Source of the DNA: Dryomyza anilis
Taxonomy: Eukaryota; Arthropoda; Insecta; Diptera; Dryomyzidae
Direction: 5' to 3'
Assembly (NCBI GenBank): GCA_951804985.1
Contig: OX638133.1
Location: 5,290,501 to 5,354,500, forward strand
DNA length: 64,000 nucleotides
Shown here: piece after piece, positions 1 to 12,246 of the stretch
How positions within the stretch are numbered: position 1 is the stretch's first letter
How the letters are laid out: each line of letters begins with the position of its first letter
Notes under the pieces: model-generated
Seen by the model: only the letters and a program-made list of their open reading frames with translations
Databases searched by the model: none
Told to the model about the DNA's origin: nothing
Made by a program: the position numbers and the translations under genes

Positions 1-540
1 GTGCATGTGTCAATTTTAGTGAAAAATGCACGACACTTTTTGTGTCAGTTTTTCTGTCACTACTACTGCTAGTTGTGCCACATTTAAGTGGCAATGATTA
101 ATTGCTGTCAGTTTCGACGAAAACAATTAGTAGCACATTTAATTTTCTCTGTCGAGTGACAGTTTTATTAAATCTTTTTTCTTGTAGATTTTTTTGTAAA
201 GTGTTTTTCGGAATTTTCGAGAGCACATAATTAAAAAAATGCTTTAGTTTTTAAGTTTTTAATACCCCGACATTAGGATTACAAATGCGAAGTAGTTTGT
301 AAAATGGGATTTTTGAAATCTGAAAATTAAATCACGAAATGTAAATGAATACATATGTAAAAAAATAAAAAAGACATTTTACATACCAATTAATTTAGAA
401 TATACTCGATTTTTTGGGATGAGATAATAAATGTTTGATAAAAATGGGAGTAAAAAATAAATTTAGACCTATTCTAATTTGAAATAATTTGCAGAAATTA
501 TGTAAAAAAAAAGTTTTAAAGTTCAAAATAATCTCATCGA
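1..540. other. AT-rich intergenic start of window
   Basis: No gene is visible. The first 180 bases are less AT-rich and have short symmetric motifs such as GTGTCAGTTTTTCTGTCAC, which could be single-copy flank; the rest is A/T-rich with poly-A runs. Nothing further can be supported. Confidence 0.5.
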
Positions 541-1480
541 ACTAAAATACACCTCATTCAAATTCACCACACTAAAACTGAGCACACCAAAACTTGTCAC
601 ACTGAATCTCACCACACTAAAACTCACCACACTAAACTACAATAATAATATAATAATAGTTTGGCGCTACAGTCCTCTATAGAACTTCGGCCGAGCTCTC
701 TCACCATTTTAAGCTGTGCGTGTTATATTTGTACTCAAAGTGGTGGGACCTACAGTTTATTGCCGAATCCGAACGGCGGGTGAGAGCTTTTTCATAGGCA
801 ATGGTTTTACTCTCGTAGGTTTGCCATTTACTGACGAGAGGTAGCGCGGTATAGATAAATGTTTCTATGAAAAGATGTTGTTAGCCCCAGTCCAGGCTTG
901 AACCGGGGATCTTTCGGCTCGCAGTCCAACGCACTAACCACTGAGCTACCGCGGCTACACACGTGCAAAAAAAAAATCCGGGAAAGAATACCTGACTGAA
1001 ATTTGGTTAAGCTTAACCTTATATCGCATCCGTTCCTGATGATTTCAAACTAAAATAAAACTCACCACACCAAAACTCACCACACTAAAACTCACCACAC
1101 AAAAACTCACCACACAAAAACTCACCACACTAAACTACGGCGGTGCAAAAAAAGGAAATGTGAATAAAAAATGTGCTCAAATAAAAAAGTATAAATTGTC
1201 TTGAAAGAATCATCCGGGAAAGAATACCTGACTGAAATTTGGTTAAGTTAAGCCTTATATCGCATCCGTTCCTGATCATTTCAATCTAAAATAAAACTCA
1301 CCACACTAAAACTCACCACACCAAACTACTGCGGTACAAAAAAAAACAAATGTGAATATAAAATGTGCTCAAATGAAAAGGTAAAAATTGTCTTGAAAGA
1401 ATCATCCGGGAGAGAATACCAGACTGCAATTTGGTTAAGCTTAGCCTTATATCGCATCTGTTCCTGATCAAAATACGATA
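541..1480. repeat. Complex tandem repeat with CACCACACTAAAACT minisatellite
   Basis: A 15-bp motif of the type AACTCACCACACTAA occurs in short runs at about 541-640, 1055-1135 and 1293-1327. The runs are part of a larger unit that also contains TCCGGGAAAGAATACC, starting at 977, 1213 and 1405 (spacings 236 and 192 bp), followed each time by a shared segment ending in CATCCGTTCCTGAT or a close variant. The first unit is interrupted by a SINE at 641-955. The motif reappears in the opposite orientation at 41030-41135. Confidence 0.75.
641..955 (-). mobile_element. tRNA-derived SINE, copy 1
   Basis: On the minus strand this begins with a tRNA-like head (GCCGCGGTAGCTCAGTGGTT), with an A-box-like TAGCTCAGTGG and a B-box-like GGTTCAAGCC, then a non-tRNA body containing CTCACCCGCCGTTCGGATTC and a tail of TATT repeats. 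Five copies of the family are in this window. The copy is nearly full length and has a few substitutions. It interrupts the CACCACAC tandem repeat, so it inserted after that repeat formed. The head is a Pol III promoter remnant rather than a functional tRNA gene. Confidence 0.88.
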
Positions 1481-3129
1481 AGGCATCCCAACCACAGGCC
1501 AACTGAAATGATCCTGATGAGAGTCGTCCACTGTTATCCTAATTTCAAATCCACGTAAGGCCACCTAATCCATCCATTACAAATAATTCTGAACTAAAAT
1601 CTATTTAATGGAACTCTCGATCATATTATTATAATATGATCGACCTTTTATAATTAAAAGAAGTAACAGAATTATTCTAATAAAGTAAAATATTCTAATA
1701 TATGAATGTTAACCCTTTAAAACCCTCAAAAATGCAAAATAAATTTAAATTCTTTTTTAAAACATATAAATATCTCATTTAGACTCAAAACGTTGTCCTT
1801 TTATAATTGCAAAAGTTATTGAGACAACTTTGTGTGTTCACAAAACTATTTTTTGATAAAATTTGAAAATATCACTTTTAGAAAAACACAGTATGCTATT
1901 CGTTACGAGATCAATGCGAGTAGATGAAGAAATCGCACGACATCGGACCCGTTCTCGTAACGAATTCAGGCGCCAAATTGGACCTACATGGTAGGTAGAT
2001 ATCGAAACGTCGGTGTTTTTTCGATACGATAAATTTTTCTAAATCGGAACGATATCGAAAAAAAAATGATCAAAATTCAAAATTATGTTATCGATTTGCT
2101 AAAGGTTTAAATATCGTAACTTGCCAAAGAATTAGAATCGAGAAAGTAACGAGTTATTCGAGAAACCTTCGAAGTATCGAAGGACTCCGAGACTTGGCAG
2201 ACTGGCTATTTATATATACATCGAATGATATAAGGTTAGGATAAAGATAAGAGCAGGAAGTTTCATTAGGTAACCTGATCAGGATAGCAACTACGAATAG
2301 CGTTACGTTTTTAATCAGGCACTGATGTGAAAACGTAATCATTACCATATTTGAAGCCTGATCAGACAATGATTGCATTCAGAACAAACGTCCACTCGGG
2401 TTGTCCCGGAAAGAATTGTCTTTGCAAAAATTTTCTCGGGAAAGAATTGTCTCAGAAAGAATAGCCCCGGAAAAAGTCTTTGATAAAAGCTCTTTTGGAA
2501 AAATGTTGCTCAAAATTTTGAAGTTTGCCACTTTACGCCAACTTTTTGCAACAAGTCCAAAATTGAGTAAAATTAAAAAATCGCCCAAAAATCAATTAAA
2601 AGACATATTTTTAGGTATTCTGTTAATGCAAAAAGTTAGATCATGAAACAGTCCATGGAATAGATCCTTCAAAAGTATTTAGAAAAATAATTTTTTGGAA
2701 GAAAATTAAAACGTGTCCCACTTTACTCCAGACTCCACTACATTTATAACTCCAATAAAAAACATCTGCAGTGGGTTATAAATTGTTTTTGAATACAAAA
2801 TTTAAATCCAAAAAATTCAAATATAAAACAAAATTTTCAAATTTTCACTAGATAAAGTTGTAAAGTTTTTCAAAAGTAATACCATATAAAAAAAACCAAA
2901 CAATGTTTCAGAATAAAAAATGTATTTATATTAGAATTCCTTGAAATTCCTGTATTTTTCAAATATCTTTGAGGGTTTCAAGTGCACCATTGAAATCAAT
3001 AATTTATGGCAAAGTGACGACAAACAACTCAAAAGGTTCTTAAAACTATTCCGATGCTAAGAAATAAATTTGAGTCACATATCTAAAGAACCCCAAAGAA
3101 AATAATAGTTTCTTTTTATATGTCACGTT
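1481..3129. other. AT-rich spacer with a 12-bp inverted repeat and degenerate GGGAAAGAATTGTC motifs
   Basis: No gene is supported. A perfect 12-bp inverted repeat (TTCGTTACGAGA at 1899-1910, its complement at 1953-1964) could form a hairpin. At 2400-2480 the degenerate motif CCCGGAAAGAATTGTC occurs about four times; related motifs are at 977-1420, 35830-36320, 40900-41010 and 57395-57530. The remainder is plain A/T-rich sequence. Confidence 0.5.
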
Positions 3130-3900
3130 ATGCGAGGTACGACGCACAGTGTATCCAAGAAAAAGAAAAAAAAACTAAAATATCAACAAAACAACAAATT
3201 CCCCAAGGATACTAACGTCGCACTCTATGCAGGACATAAAACCCACACTTGTTCACATTCACCTTCATACAAATATTTCACACGCCGCGCCGCATTTCTG
3301 GCTTTTAATTCCTTGGCTGGGCCAGGCCGAATGCCAAAAACTTTCCCTTATTTCGACTGCTGCCCTATGTAGTACCTTTGCGCTGCTCTTTGTTGGCTCT
3401 TTTTTGGACCTTATAGTTTTTGTCCTTTGCTTTTTGTTTTTCATTTTTCATTTTTTTGATTTTCGTTTGTCGTTTCTCGTAACAGCTACGTTCATTTTCA
3501 TTTTCAAGAATGAAAAATTGCTCATTCGGGAATTTGTTTGATTTAAACATGCGAATTGAGCGAGCGCTCGCTACACATTTTGGGGGATGCAACCACCTTG
3601 TCGTTCACATTGGTTTTGCCACCATCATCGCTTCCGCCAACCATCGAAGCCATGGAAGGCGTCTTCTGTGTGTTGTGTCGAGAACAGGTTGCATAGCGCA
3701 CGTTTTCTCGGACGGCTTGCAGTGCGACCTCGCTTTGGGCACAAAATAGAATTTAATTTAAAATGGAAAAAAAAATGAAAAATTAAGAAACACGTTTTCC
3801 ACATGCAACATGCAATTGTTCCCCGGTGCATGGGCGCGTTACAAAAACACAAACACCCCTCAGTGCGTAACAATCCCAGTTGCAAAATCGGGGCTTACTC
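3130..3900. other. GC-richer single-copy island
   Basis: Base composition is clearly more balanced than the surroundings and there is no internal repetition or similarity to other parts of the window. Short open frames exist on both strands but none resembles a known protein, they overlap, and they include low-complexity stretches. It looks like ancestral single-copy intergenic or intronic sequence left between transposon insertions, possibly regulatory. Confidence 0.4.
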
Positions 3901-4663
3901 GGGGATTAAATTAAATTATTTTTATGTCACTTAAATATTATAAAAAAAAGTTTATTTCAAACAAAAAAATATATATATATTAGATATTATAGAAATAATC
4001 ATTATAAAAAAATTTAATGGAAAAAATAATAAAAAAATAATATTTTTCATTGAAAATTGATTATATAAAACAAAAATTAAGTTCACCAAAATAAAGTTCA
4101 CAGGACATATATTAAAATGTAGAGCATATAGAAAATAGTTAATAATATTTATAGTATGCACCAAGCTCTATAAATAATGTTCTTGTTGATCATTAGATCC
4201 CAAATGGTTCAAAAAATAATAATAATTAAAAGAATTGTCAAAAAAAATATTTTTTTTTAGTTTTGATCAAATTATCGTAAAACATTACTATATATTTTTT
4301 TTTATTCTGGGTGAAAAAGGTTTAAAATTACAGTTACCAACTTTACGTATTTGGAAAACACTGAATCAAAAGCAACACCATCGAATTATATGGACGGGAC
4401 ATCCCGGACGGGACATTCGTACGCTTAAAACTTTAATTGTTCGAAGAAAAATGAATGAATTTACTTGAATTTTGTGCAAGTAGTTTTTAATTAGAACTAA
4501 ACATCTGCAAACAATTAGATAATTATTTACGGAAGTTAAAAATATATAAATTAAAAATAATATAAAAAATATATAAGATAGTGATTTTTCCGGATGGGAC
4601 AAAAACGGAAGAGCATTGCGAACCAATTATATTTTTTAGTTATTTTAAAAAATAACTGAAAAC
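3901..4663. other. AT-rich spacer, nothing recognised
   Basis: Mostly poly-A/T runs and TATA-like repeats (for example 3968-3983). No gene, terminal inverted repeat or tandem array could be supported. Confidence 0.5.
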
Positions 4664-5679
4664 ATATCGTCACTGTCATGCCAAAGGGGCGAAGGTGCAT
4701 TTTTAAAAATGTTGAGAAATCAAATTTTAATGTTTGAAGTGCTTTAAAAATTATCAAAATTTATATTTTATTTTGAATTTTTTCTGTTATTTTGGTTTAT
4801 TTGTCAATTATTATAACGTATGTTAAATATCTTTAGATTTGGACTACCTACTGAATTATAAATAAGGATTTTGTGAGACTATATCCTGATCAAAACGCAA
4901 AAAATTTTGTTTTTTATGCCATAACTTTTTATTAGCGCAAGATAAAATAGTAATGTGAAGGCATTAATTGTTTGATTTTAAAGCACCTATCTATTGGCAT
5001 CATTAATTAAAAATATTTTGTCAAACATTAATTTGCCATTTGTTATTTGCAGGAAAAAATGTTTTTAAAATATTTTTAAACAATGATGCCAATCGATAGA
5101 TGCTTTAAAAACAAACAATAAGTACCTTTACACCACTATTTTATCTTGCACCAATAAAAAATTATAGCAAAAAAACGAAGAAATTGGAAAAATTGAAAAT
5201 CTGTCATGCCAAATGGGCGAAGCTTTTCGTTTTTTTGCTATAACTCTTTAATGATACAAGATAAAATAGTGATGTAAAGGCAATTATTGTTGGTTTTGAA
5301 AGCATCTATCGATATGCATTATTAATTACAAATATTTTGACAAAAAATCTGCAAATAACAAATGCCAAATTAATGTTTGGCAAAATTTAAATGATGTAGA
5401 TCGATAGGTGCTTTGATAACAAACAATAAATGCCTTTACATTACTATTTTATCTTATACCAATAAAAAGTTATGTCGAAAAAACGAAAAGATTCGCCCTT
5501 TTTGCATGACAAGATTTTCAATTTTTCAAATTCGTCTTTTTGGTTTTGTCTTTTGTGGCTAGAAATATCCAACAAAATGACACTCGATTTTGGCACAGCA
5601 TACTTGACATTCAAAAATGTAAAAAAACGCAAATATCAAAAATTACACATTCATCCCTTTGGCATGATTGTGACGATAT
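4664..5679. mobile_element. Foldback element, ATATCGTCAC/GCCAAAGGG family, copy 1
   Basis: The ends are inverted: ATATCGTCACTGTCATGCC on the left and GGCATGATTGTGACGATAT on the right. Inside, a module with the order GGGCGAA, AAGATAAAATAGT, AAGCACCTATCGATTGGCAT recurs several times in alternating orientation, so the whole element is a chain of imperfect palindromes. There is no coding capacity. A copy of nearly the same size and organisation is at 48002-49025, and a diverged one at about 19345-20045. Length about 1.0 kb. Most likely a non-autonomous DNA transposon; the superfamily is not clear. Confidence 0.75.
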
Positions 5680-6540
5680 AATTTCTTTGTATATTTACAC
5701 TTTGTTCCTAAAGTTTATAGTTTTATACAATATATAGAAATTATCACTACGAATTTTTTCTAAAAACAGTTTTTGCGTACAATATATTTTTTTGAATTAT
5801 CTCTGAATGCGGTTTTCTGGAAATGCCCATATTTTTTTCTCTTTTTGTAGAGCAGTGCAGTAAAAATTATAAACTACAAAAACAAAAATAATCTCTATTA
5901 CAAAGACATATTGACAATTTTACGGTTGTCTTTTATTTTTGATCATTATTTCATAGTGCCAGTTAATAGTGTACTTTCATTTGATTTGGAGGTTATTTCA
6001 TTAGGGTTTATTATTTTTTTTGTTTAGGGATTTTTCCATTAAGAAATTATTAGATTTTTGTTTTTGGTATTGAAACGATATCCGAAATTAAAATGAACAA
6101 ATATTCAAAACCGATATAAACGGTTTCGTTTTAAAATTGGTTTTAAAACGGATTTTTAAAAAATATAAATACAAACAAATTTTCACTTTATTCAAAAATG
6201 GTTATAAAATTATAATTCAATTTCGAGCATAAATATATTTTTTCAAGACATTCAAAATTATAACAAAAAGTAACCTTAGTACAAAAAGCACAACTTAAAC
6301 TTGAAACAGGTTTACCGAAACTGCTTCGTTATAAAACTTGCAACCGAAACCGTACTCGAAACGAGGGAGAAACCCGAAATCGAATCCATTATTCTTTTAT
6401 ATTTCAATTCTTGGTTTTGGATATTATGTCCATTTTTAGACATAAATATATTGGTTCCTATTTCATTATCGACTATCACAAATCTTTAATTTCATTTTTT
6501 TTACTCATATTTATTTTTTATTGGTACCTATACATTCCGT
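5680..6540. other. AT-rich spacer
   Basis: No gene. At 6065-6380 there are degenerate AAACCG/CGAAAC motifs that faintly resemble the CGGTTCCGATTCC repeats at 25740-26260, which may be remnants of a similar element, but the boundaries cannot be defined. Confidence 0.35.
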
Positions 6541-7470
6541 ATTACTTATTTTGGGGTTTCACTGGAAACTTGGTACGTGATGCCAAAAGTTTCAATTTCC
6601 AACTGGCACTTGACACTCTTTGCGAGCACATTGTACACACTTTGTATTGTCGGATCATGTGAAAACTCAAGAAATTCGCATAAATTGTGGGTTTTTCATG
6701 GTCAAGCGTGGTGCAAAAGGCAAAAAAGCGTCTAAAATGCGGCTGCGAACCGACGAAAAGCGGCGGCCTTTAAAATCATTAAAGCATTTTTATTTTATTG
6801 CATGGTCTGCCTATTGTTAGGTATTAAAACAACAACAACAACAAATAACAATATTAACAATGAACAACATTGGTTGAATGAGAAGAACCGGGGAAAAAAA
6901 GCTTTGCAAATGAAAAACAGTCCGTCAGTCAACAACAAAAGTAACCGAACGACAACAACAACAATGTCTGACTGACGATTACAATAACAACAAATATAAA
7001 TACAACAACATGAATAACATTAGCCACAACAACAACAACTGTAGTGAAAATTCAAAACGTCAGCATGTGACCATCAAAGCTCAGCATGGCCCCAAACGCT
7101 GCTTACAAACACACACACACAGACGGACGGACGGAAAGACGGACAATTGGACATATATATTGACAGCCATACTGACGAACAAACGTACCACATACCGTTC
7201 AGCCCACATAGTACATTGTATGTGGCATGGCATAAAATTATAAATCCTCGGCCAACCATACCACGATGAGGCTTTTCCTATACGTATCCTTCCTTGCCAA
7301 GTTGTTACTCAGCTAAGCTTTAGTTTGTTCAGAGTTCAAGAATAAGGAACTTGGCATAAATAGAAAACTTGAACGTTGACCATTGAAGTTTCAAATATTT
7401 TACAATTATAGCTAAAAATGTTATTTATGGTAAGGATGTTTTGGATATACTATATTTTATTATGGCTAGA
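6541..7470. other. Single-copy island with CAA-rich and CGGA-rich microsatellites
   Basis: Composition is balanced at 6550-6800 with no similarity elsewhere in the window. From 6828 to 7050 it is rich in ACAACA triplets, and 7108-7145 contains ACAC and (GGAC)n-like runs. Open frames are short and low-complexity. No gene is recognised; possibly conserved non-coding sequence. Confidence 0.4.
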
Positions 7471-7474
7471 TAAA

Positions 7475-8062
7475 CTAACCCAAGGGATTTGCATTCGAAA
7501 AACTTTTTTTTAATTTTTTTAAAATTTCGAGACCTGAATCTAATTGGAGACAACATTTTTGGCATTTTTTTGGAATATTTCGGCCATATTTCCGGCAAAC
7601 GCACAGATATGTAGAATATTTTGGGAAGTGTATAGCAGGTTGTAAATTTTTGTGGAATTCACGCCATATTTGGGGAACGGGCAGAAAACAGACAGCTTTT
7701 GATACAAACTCCGCCTTTGTCTGTTTGAAATATGTCGAGGAAATGTTTCTGAACTGCCTCGACCCTGCCAAAAATTTTGTCTGGGGAATTGGAAAACTAC
7801 CCGAGACAAATTTTTTTGCATTTTTTTGGAATATTTCGGGCATATTTCCGACAAACTCACAGATATGTAGAATATTTTGGGAAGTGTATGGCAGGTTGTA
7901 AATGTTTGTGGAATTTTTATGGCAGATTCACGCCATATTTGGGGAACTGGCAGAAAACAGACAGCTTTTGATACAAACTTCGCCTTTGTCAGTTTGAAAT
8001 ATGTCGAGGAAATGTTTCTGAACTGCCTCGACCCTGCCAAAAATTTTGTCTGGGGTAACTAA
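7475..8062. repeat. 256-bp tandem duplication
   Basis: The segment beginning GCATTTTTTTGGAATATTTC at 7562 recurs at 7818, a spacing of 256 bp. Both copies contain AACAGACAGCTTTTGATAC and TGAACTGCCTCGACCCTGCC. The second copy carries about 12 extra bases near 7913-7925. Short open frames run through both copies on both strands but reflect the duplication, not a gene. A diverged partial relative lies at 34140-34260. Confidence 0.8.
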
Positions 8063-8079
8063 AACTAAACACTGAAATT

Positions 8080-8246
8080 GCACCAGGATACTATGGACTC
8101 CGGGGGGTAACATAGGCATTCTATGGGCGGAATTGGACAAAGGGGCGTCGCACCTCCCTTACAACCTATACTTTTAAACGATATAACCCGGCACTTACAC
8201 AAGCTAAGTAGATGAAACCAAAAACAAAAGCAAAAACACAAATGCA
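8080..8246 (-). repeat. Conserved 3' module of the T-rich-array element, copy 1
   Basis: On the minus strand this reads through TTAGCTTGTGTAAGTGCC and CATAGTATCCTGGTGCAAT, and matches plus-strand modules at 33395-33570 and 40570-40790. In all three cases the module directly follows a T-rich array made of TTTTGTGTTTTTGCTTTTG-like units. This copy lacks the ACAGACAGACGGACC tail of the others. It is a dispersed non-coding element of unknown class. Confidence 0.7.
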
Positions 8247-10111
8247 AAATCAAAATCAAAAGCACGAAACAAAAGCAAAATCAAAACCACAAAAACCAAA
8301 TTTAAAACAAGAGCAAAGACACAAAAACAAAAGCAAAATCACAAAAAAAACACATAAACAAACATAAATCAAAAACGCAAAACACAAAAATAAAAGAAAA
8401 AGCAAAAAGTCAAACACAAAAACAAAAACAAAAGCAATATCACAAAAATGCATAAACAAAAGCAAAAATAGGAAACCACAATATCAAAAAACACAAAAAT
8501 CAAAAAATCACAAAACAAAAACACAAAAGCAAAATTAAAACACAAACAAAAGTAAAAGCACAAAATAAAACACACAACAACAAAATCAAAAACACAAAAA
8601 CAAAATCAAAATCAAAAAGAAAAAAAAACTTAAAACGCCGAAAGTAAAGCACAAAAACAGGAAAAAACTATACCAAAAAAAAGTAAAAATTCAAAAAAAA
8701 AGAAAAAACATCAAATAAAAAACACAAAATCAAAAACTCAAAAGAAAAAATAAAAACAAAACCACAAATGTTAAAAAAAATGCAAAAAAACAAAATTTAA
8801 AAAACACAAGCAAAACACAAAACCAAAAAAAAATAAACCAAAAAGGTCAATCTTCAAAACAAAATCAGAAACAAATACAAAAATGCAAAAAAAAACGAAA
8901 AATCAAAAACAAAAGAATAGCATAAACAAAAACGGTAAAACACAAAAGTAAAACATAAATTAAAATAAAAGCAAAAAATGAAACAAACAAAAACAAAATG
9001 ATTAGCTATCTTAAAGGGTCTGGTACGATAAGTCGAAATTTAAAATAACCAAACAAAAAATACCGAAGACTAAAATTACCGAATGTAGTAAATAAAAATG
9101 CCGAAACCTGAAAATGTCGAAAACAAAAATGTCGAAAGAAAATGATGAAAACTAAAAAATTGAAAAACAAAATGTCGAAAACTAAAAATGTCGAAATTTA
9201 AATGACGACATAATTTTTTGCCGAAAAATAAGCTGCCTTCAAAATACCATCTTGGAATTTGGCTTTGGCAAAATCAAAAGCACGAAACAAAAGCAAAATC
9301 AAAACCACAAAAACCAAATTTAAAACAAGAGCAAAGACACAAAAACAAAAGCAAAATCACAAAAAAAACACATAAACAAACATAAATCAAAAACGCAAAA
9401 CACAAAAATAAAAGAAAAAGCAAAAAGTCAAACACAAAAACAAAAACAAAAGCAATATCACAAAAATGCATAAACAAAAGCAAAAATAGGAAACCACAAT
9501 ATCAAAAAACACAAAAATCAAAAAATCACAAAACAAAAACACAAAAGCAAAATTAAAACACAAACAAAAGTAAAAGCACAAAATAAAACACACAACAACA
9601 AAATCAAAAACACAAAAACAAAATCAAAATCAAAAAGAAAAAAAAACTTAAAACGCCGAAAGTAAAGCACAAAAACAGGAAAAAACTATACCAAAAAAAA
9701 GTAAAAATTCAAAAAAAAAGAAAAAACATCAAATAAAAAACACAAAATCAAAAACTCAAAAGAAAAAATAAAAACAAAATCACAAATGTTAAAAAAAATG
9801 CAAAAAAACAAAATTTAAAAAACACAAGCAAAACACAAAACCAAAAAAAATAAACCAAAAAGGTCAATCTTCAAAACAAAATCAGAAACAAATACAAAAA
9901 TGCAAAAAAAAACGAAAAATCAAAAACAAAAGAATAGCATAAACAAAAACGGTAAAACACAAAAGTAAAACATAAATTAAAATAAAAGCAAAAAATGAAA
10001 CAAACAAAAACAAAATGATTAGCTATCTTAAAGGGTCTGGTACGATAAGTCGAAATTTAAAATAACCAAACAAAAAATACCGAAGACTAAAATTACCGAA
10101 TGTAGTAAATA
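8247..10111. repeat. 1018-bp near-identical tandem duplication of an A-rich array
   Basis: Two direct copies are offset by exactly 1018 bp: 8247-9264 and 9265 onward. Each consists of about 760 bp of CAAAAACACAAAAGCAAAATC-like A-rich sequence followed by a GTCGAAA-repeat segment starting at the GGTCTGGTACGATAAGTCG motif (9018, 10036). Only a few substitutions and short indels separate the copies, so the duplication is recent, unless it is an assembly artefact. The second copy is interrupted by a mini-me-like element at 10112 and resumes at 10855. Open frames on the minus strand are low-complexity and are repeated exactly at the same offset. Confidence 0.88.
9016..9264. repeat. GTCGAAA-repeat segment, duplicated left arm
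   Basis: Begins GGTCTGGTACGATAAGTCG and continues as degenerate units of the type AAAATGTCGAAAACTA until AATACCATCTTGGAATTTGG. It is the left arm of the GTCGAAA foldback family; the complete element continues from the second copy of the 1018-bp duplication. Confidence 0.75.
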
Positions 10112-10854
10112 ACCAGTTGGGAAGGTTAGATCACATGGGAAATTTTAAAGTAGGTGTAATTATGATAGTTAGGATTATCAAAATTATAGTCGGTCTAAGC
10201 CGACTATAAATACCCTACACATATGTGTGGTTACCATTCAAAGTGATATATAGGTCACCAGGGTATACGAATCCTGAAAATAACTACAAACATTCAATCG
10301 CTGAAGAATTTCCATTCATTTGATACCCATATTTACAAATGGGTAGGTGTACCGAATTTCGATTTTTTTTTTTTTGTGAACCACAAGTCTTTTTGCCGGA
10401 AAACATTATTATAATGTATTTGAGCATGATATCAATATATATTTGACCAAAAAAGTTTATCTAAGCACGTATACATAAAAATTGATCTTTATATGTACAT
10501 TTTATATGAGGTATTTGAACAAAAGTGGTCGGATCATAGGTCGCAATGGACCGATCTCGCCAATTTTTTCGCACATACAGCGTAGGTATATTAGTAATCT
10601 AAGTTATAAGTTTCATTTATCTAGCTCTTCAATTTTAAAAGTCTTAGGGATTTCAACAGACAGACAGACAGACAGACAGACGGACAGACAGACGGACGGA
10701 CAGACAGACGGACAGACGGACATCGCTATATCGACTCAGGAGGTCATGCTGATCAAGAATATATATACTTTTCCATACCGGAGATGCTTCCTTCTGGGTG
10801 TTACAAACGGCGTACCAAACTGAATATACCCTTTCACTCTTAGTGTAGGGTATA
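10112..10854 (-). mobile_element. Mini-me-like (GTCY)n element, copy 1
   Basis: On the minus strand it starts TATACCCTACACTAAGAGTG, which forms a hairpin with AGGGTATA, followed by GTTTGTAACACCCAGAAGG, an (GTCY)n run (10660-10720 as GACA/GACG on the plus strand), and near the far end a TATAGTCGG/CCGACTATA hairpin, ending in CCAACTGGT. The insertion site is exact because the uninterrupted sequence is present at 9090-9100 in the other duplicate. Two further full copies are at 39472-40168 and 56331-57069. The (GTCY)n block and conserved core match the mini-me elements described in dipterans, which are often grouped with DINE-1/Helentron elements; the class is inferred. Confidence 0.82.
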
Positions 10855-11375
10855 AAAATGCCGAAACCTGAAAATGTCGAAAACAAAAATGTCGAAAGAA
10901 AATGATGAAAACTAAAAAGTTGAAAAACAAAATGTCGAAAACTAAAAATGTCGAAATTTAAATGACGATATAATTTTTTGCCGAAAAATAAGCTGCCTTC
11001 AAAATACCATCTTGGAATTTGGCTTGAACACTTATAATAAATCAACGAAAATTTTTATTTTTTAAAACAATTACTTTTTTAAAGAAATTTGAAGTTTAAG
11101 GATAACGACCATTGGCCATATGTTCATGTTAAGAAGAAATTTTCCAAAATATTTTTTTATTAGGTTTAAAACAAAACATTACCGTAATTTATAGCACATA
11201 AGTTATATTTGACAATTTTTTAACTTTGGACAGTATCTCTGGAAAATTAGTATATGCTATATATGGAATTATTGGAATTAGTGGTCGGAAAAAATATAAA
11301 AAATGCCGATTTCCCTTTATCATTTGTCAAAATTTCATTGAAATTGAAGAAGGTGAGTTACAAATCCTGTGAGAT

Positions 11376-11432
11376 GGCACATATACATGCACATATACAT
11401 GAATTGTAATACTAATTTCATGTATATGTGCC
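11376..11432. repeat. Hairpin in GTCGAAA element A
   Basis: GGCACATATACATG at 11376 is inverted as CATGTATATGTGCC ending at 11432, with a partly repeated loop. It is part of the foldback element's middle region; elements B and C lack a clear equivalent. Confidence 0.6.
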
Positions 11433-11670
11433 ATTCCAAACATTTTGATATTTTGGCATTTTAATTTTCGACATTTTTTGATCCTATAAAAAAATATGTT
11501 TTTGTATTTTCAGTTTCAAAAATTTTTCGATATTTTCTAGTTTTAAAATATTTTTTGATATTTTTTGATTCGGCCAAATATGGTTTCGGCGTTCTAAGGC
11601 TTTTAATAGTTCGACATTTAAAGGTTTCGAAATTTTTTGTTTGACATATCGTATGGATCGCATAAAGAAC

Positions 11671-12020
11671 AGATCAACATTTTCTATTTTCTATTAAAAT
11701 AAAATTGCTAACTCTACAGAAAGGGAATGGCTGACGACTTGCTGAAGTACGGACATGTTGCCCCTACATTTTCCCCATTAAGACATGGTTATGGCCAGAT
11801 TATGTTACATGTGACTGCTCGGGTTATGGCAAGGTAAAAATATAATGATAACTTCCCGATAATTATCATATTACAATTTATACAAGCGTCCTTTTAATGA
11901 TTTTTTTATTTTGGATTTTTGTGAGTCGTGGGAATACCAAACGCCATATTTTTATTTGCATGGCTCCATCCACTCATTCATGAAGAATACCGCTTTTTTT
12001 AAATAGGGTTTTCTAATAAA
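11671..12020. other. Spacer without recognised features
   Basis: A moderately GC-balanced stretch at 11720-11850 is single copy within the window. No gene or repeat is supported. Confidence 0.35.
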
Positions 12021-12246
12021 ATCATAGAAACATTTTTCTATACTGCGCTACCTCTCGGCAGTAAATGGCAAACCTACGAAAGTAAAACATTGCCTATGGA
12101 AAGCTCTCACCCGCCGTTCGGATTCGGCATTAAAATGTAGGTCCCACCACTTTGTGTACAAATATAACACGCACAGTTCAAAATGGTGAGAGAGCTCGGC
12201 CTAAGTTCTTATAGGACTGTAGTGCCAAACTATTATTATTATGATT
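12021..12246 (+). mobile_element. tRNA-derived SINE, 5'-truncated copy
   Basis: Matches the body of the SINE family from TCATAGAAACATTTTTCTATA through CTCACCCGCCGTTCGGATTC to the TATTATTATTATGATTATG tail. The tRNA-like head with A and B boxes is missing, as expected for incomplete reverse transcription. Confidence 0.85.

Larger units (their letters stand above)
10030..11670. mobile_element. GTCGAAA foldback element A, interrupted
   Basis: The left arm (10036-10111 and 10855-11000) has the GGTCTGGTACGATAAGTCG end and GTCGAAA units; the right arm (about 11455-11665) has the same units in inverted orientation (TTTCGACATTTTTTG) and ends near GACATATCGTATGGATCG. The middle has no coding capacity and contains a hairpin at 11376-11432. 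Element B (17375-18565) and partial element C (22290-24110) share arms and middle segments. It looks like a non-autonomous foldback transposon whose arms are minisatellite-like. A mini-me insertion splits the left arm. Confidence 0.72.

Noticed and set aside
7475..8140. Open frames of 122 and 166 codons on the minus strand
   Set aside because: They span the 256-bp tandem duplication in overlapping frames, have no recognised domain and repeat the same peptide, so they reflect the duplication.
8256..8575. Phe/Cys-rich open frames on the minus strand, repeated at 9274-9593
   Set aside because: They come from low-complexity CAAAAACACAAAAGC sequence and are copied exactly by the 1018-bp duplication.
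10482..11045. Frames with Thr-Asp-Arg-Gln or Leu-Ser-Val-Cys repeats (also at 56272-56673)
   Set aside because: Translation of the (GTCY)n microsatellite in mini-me-like elements.
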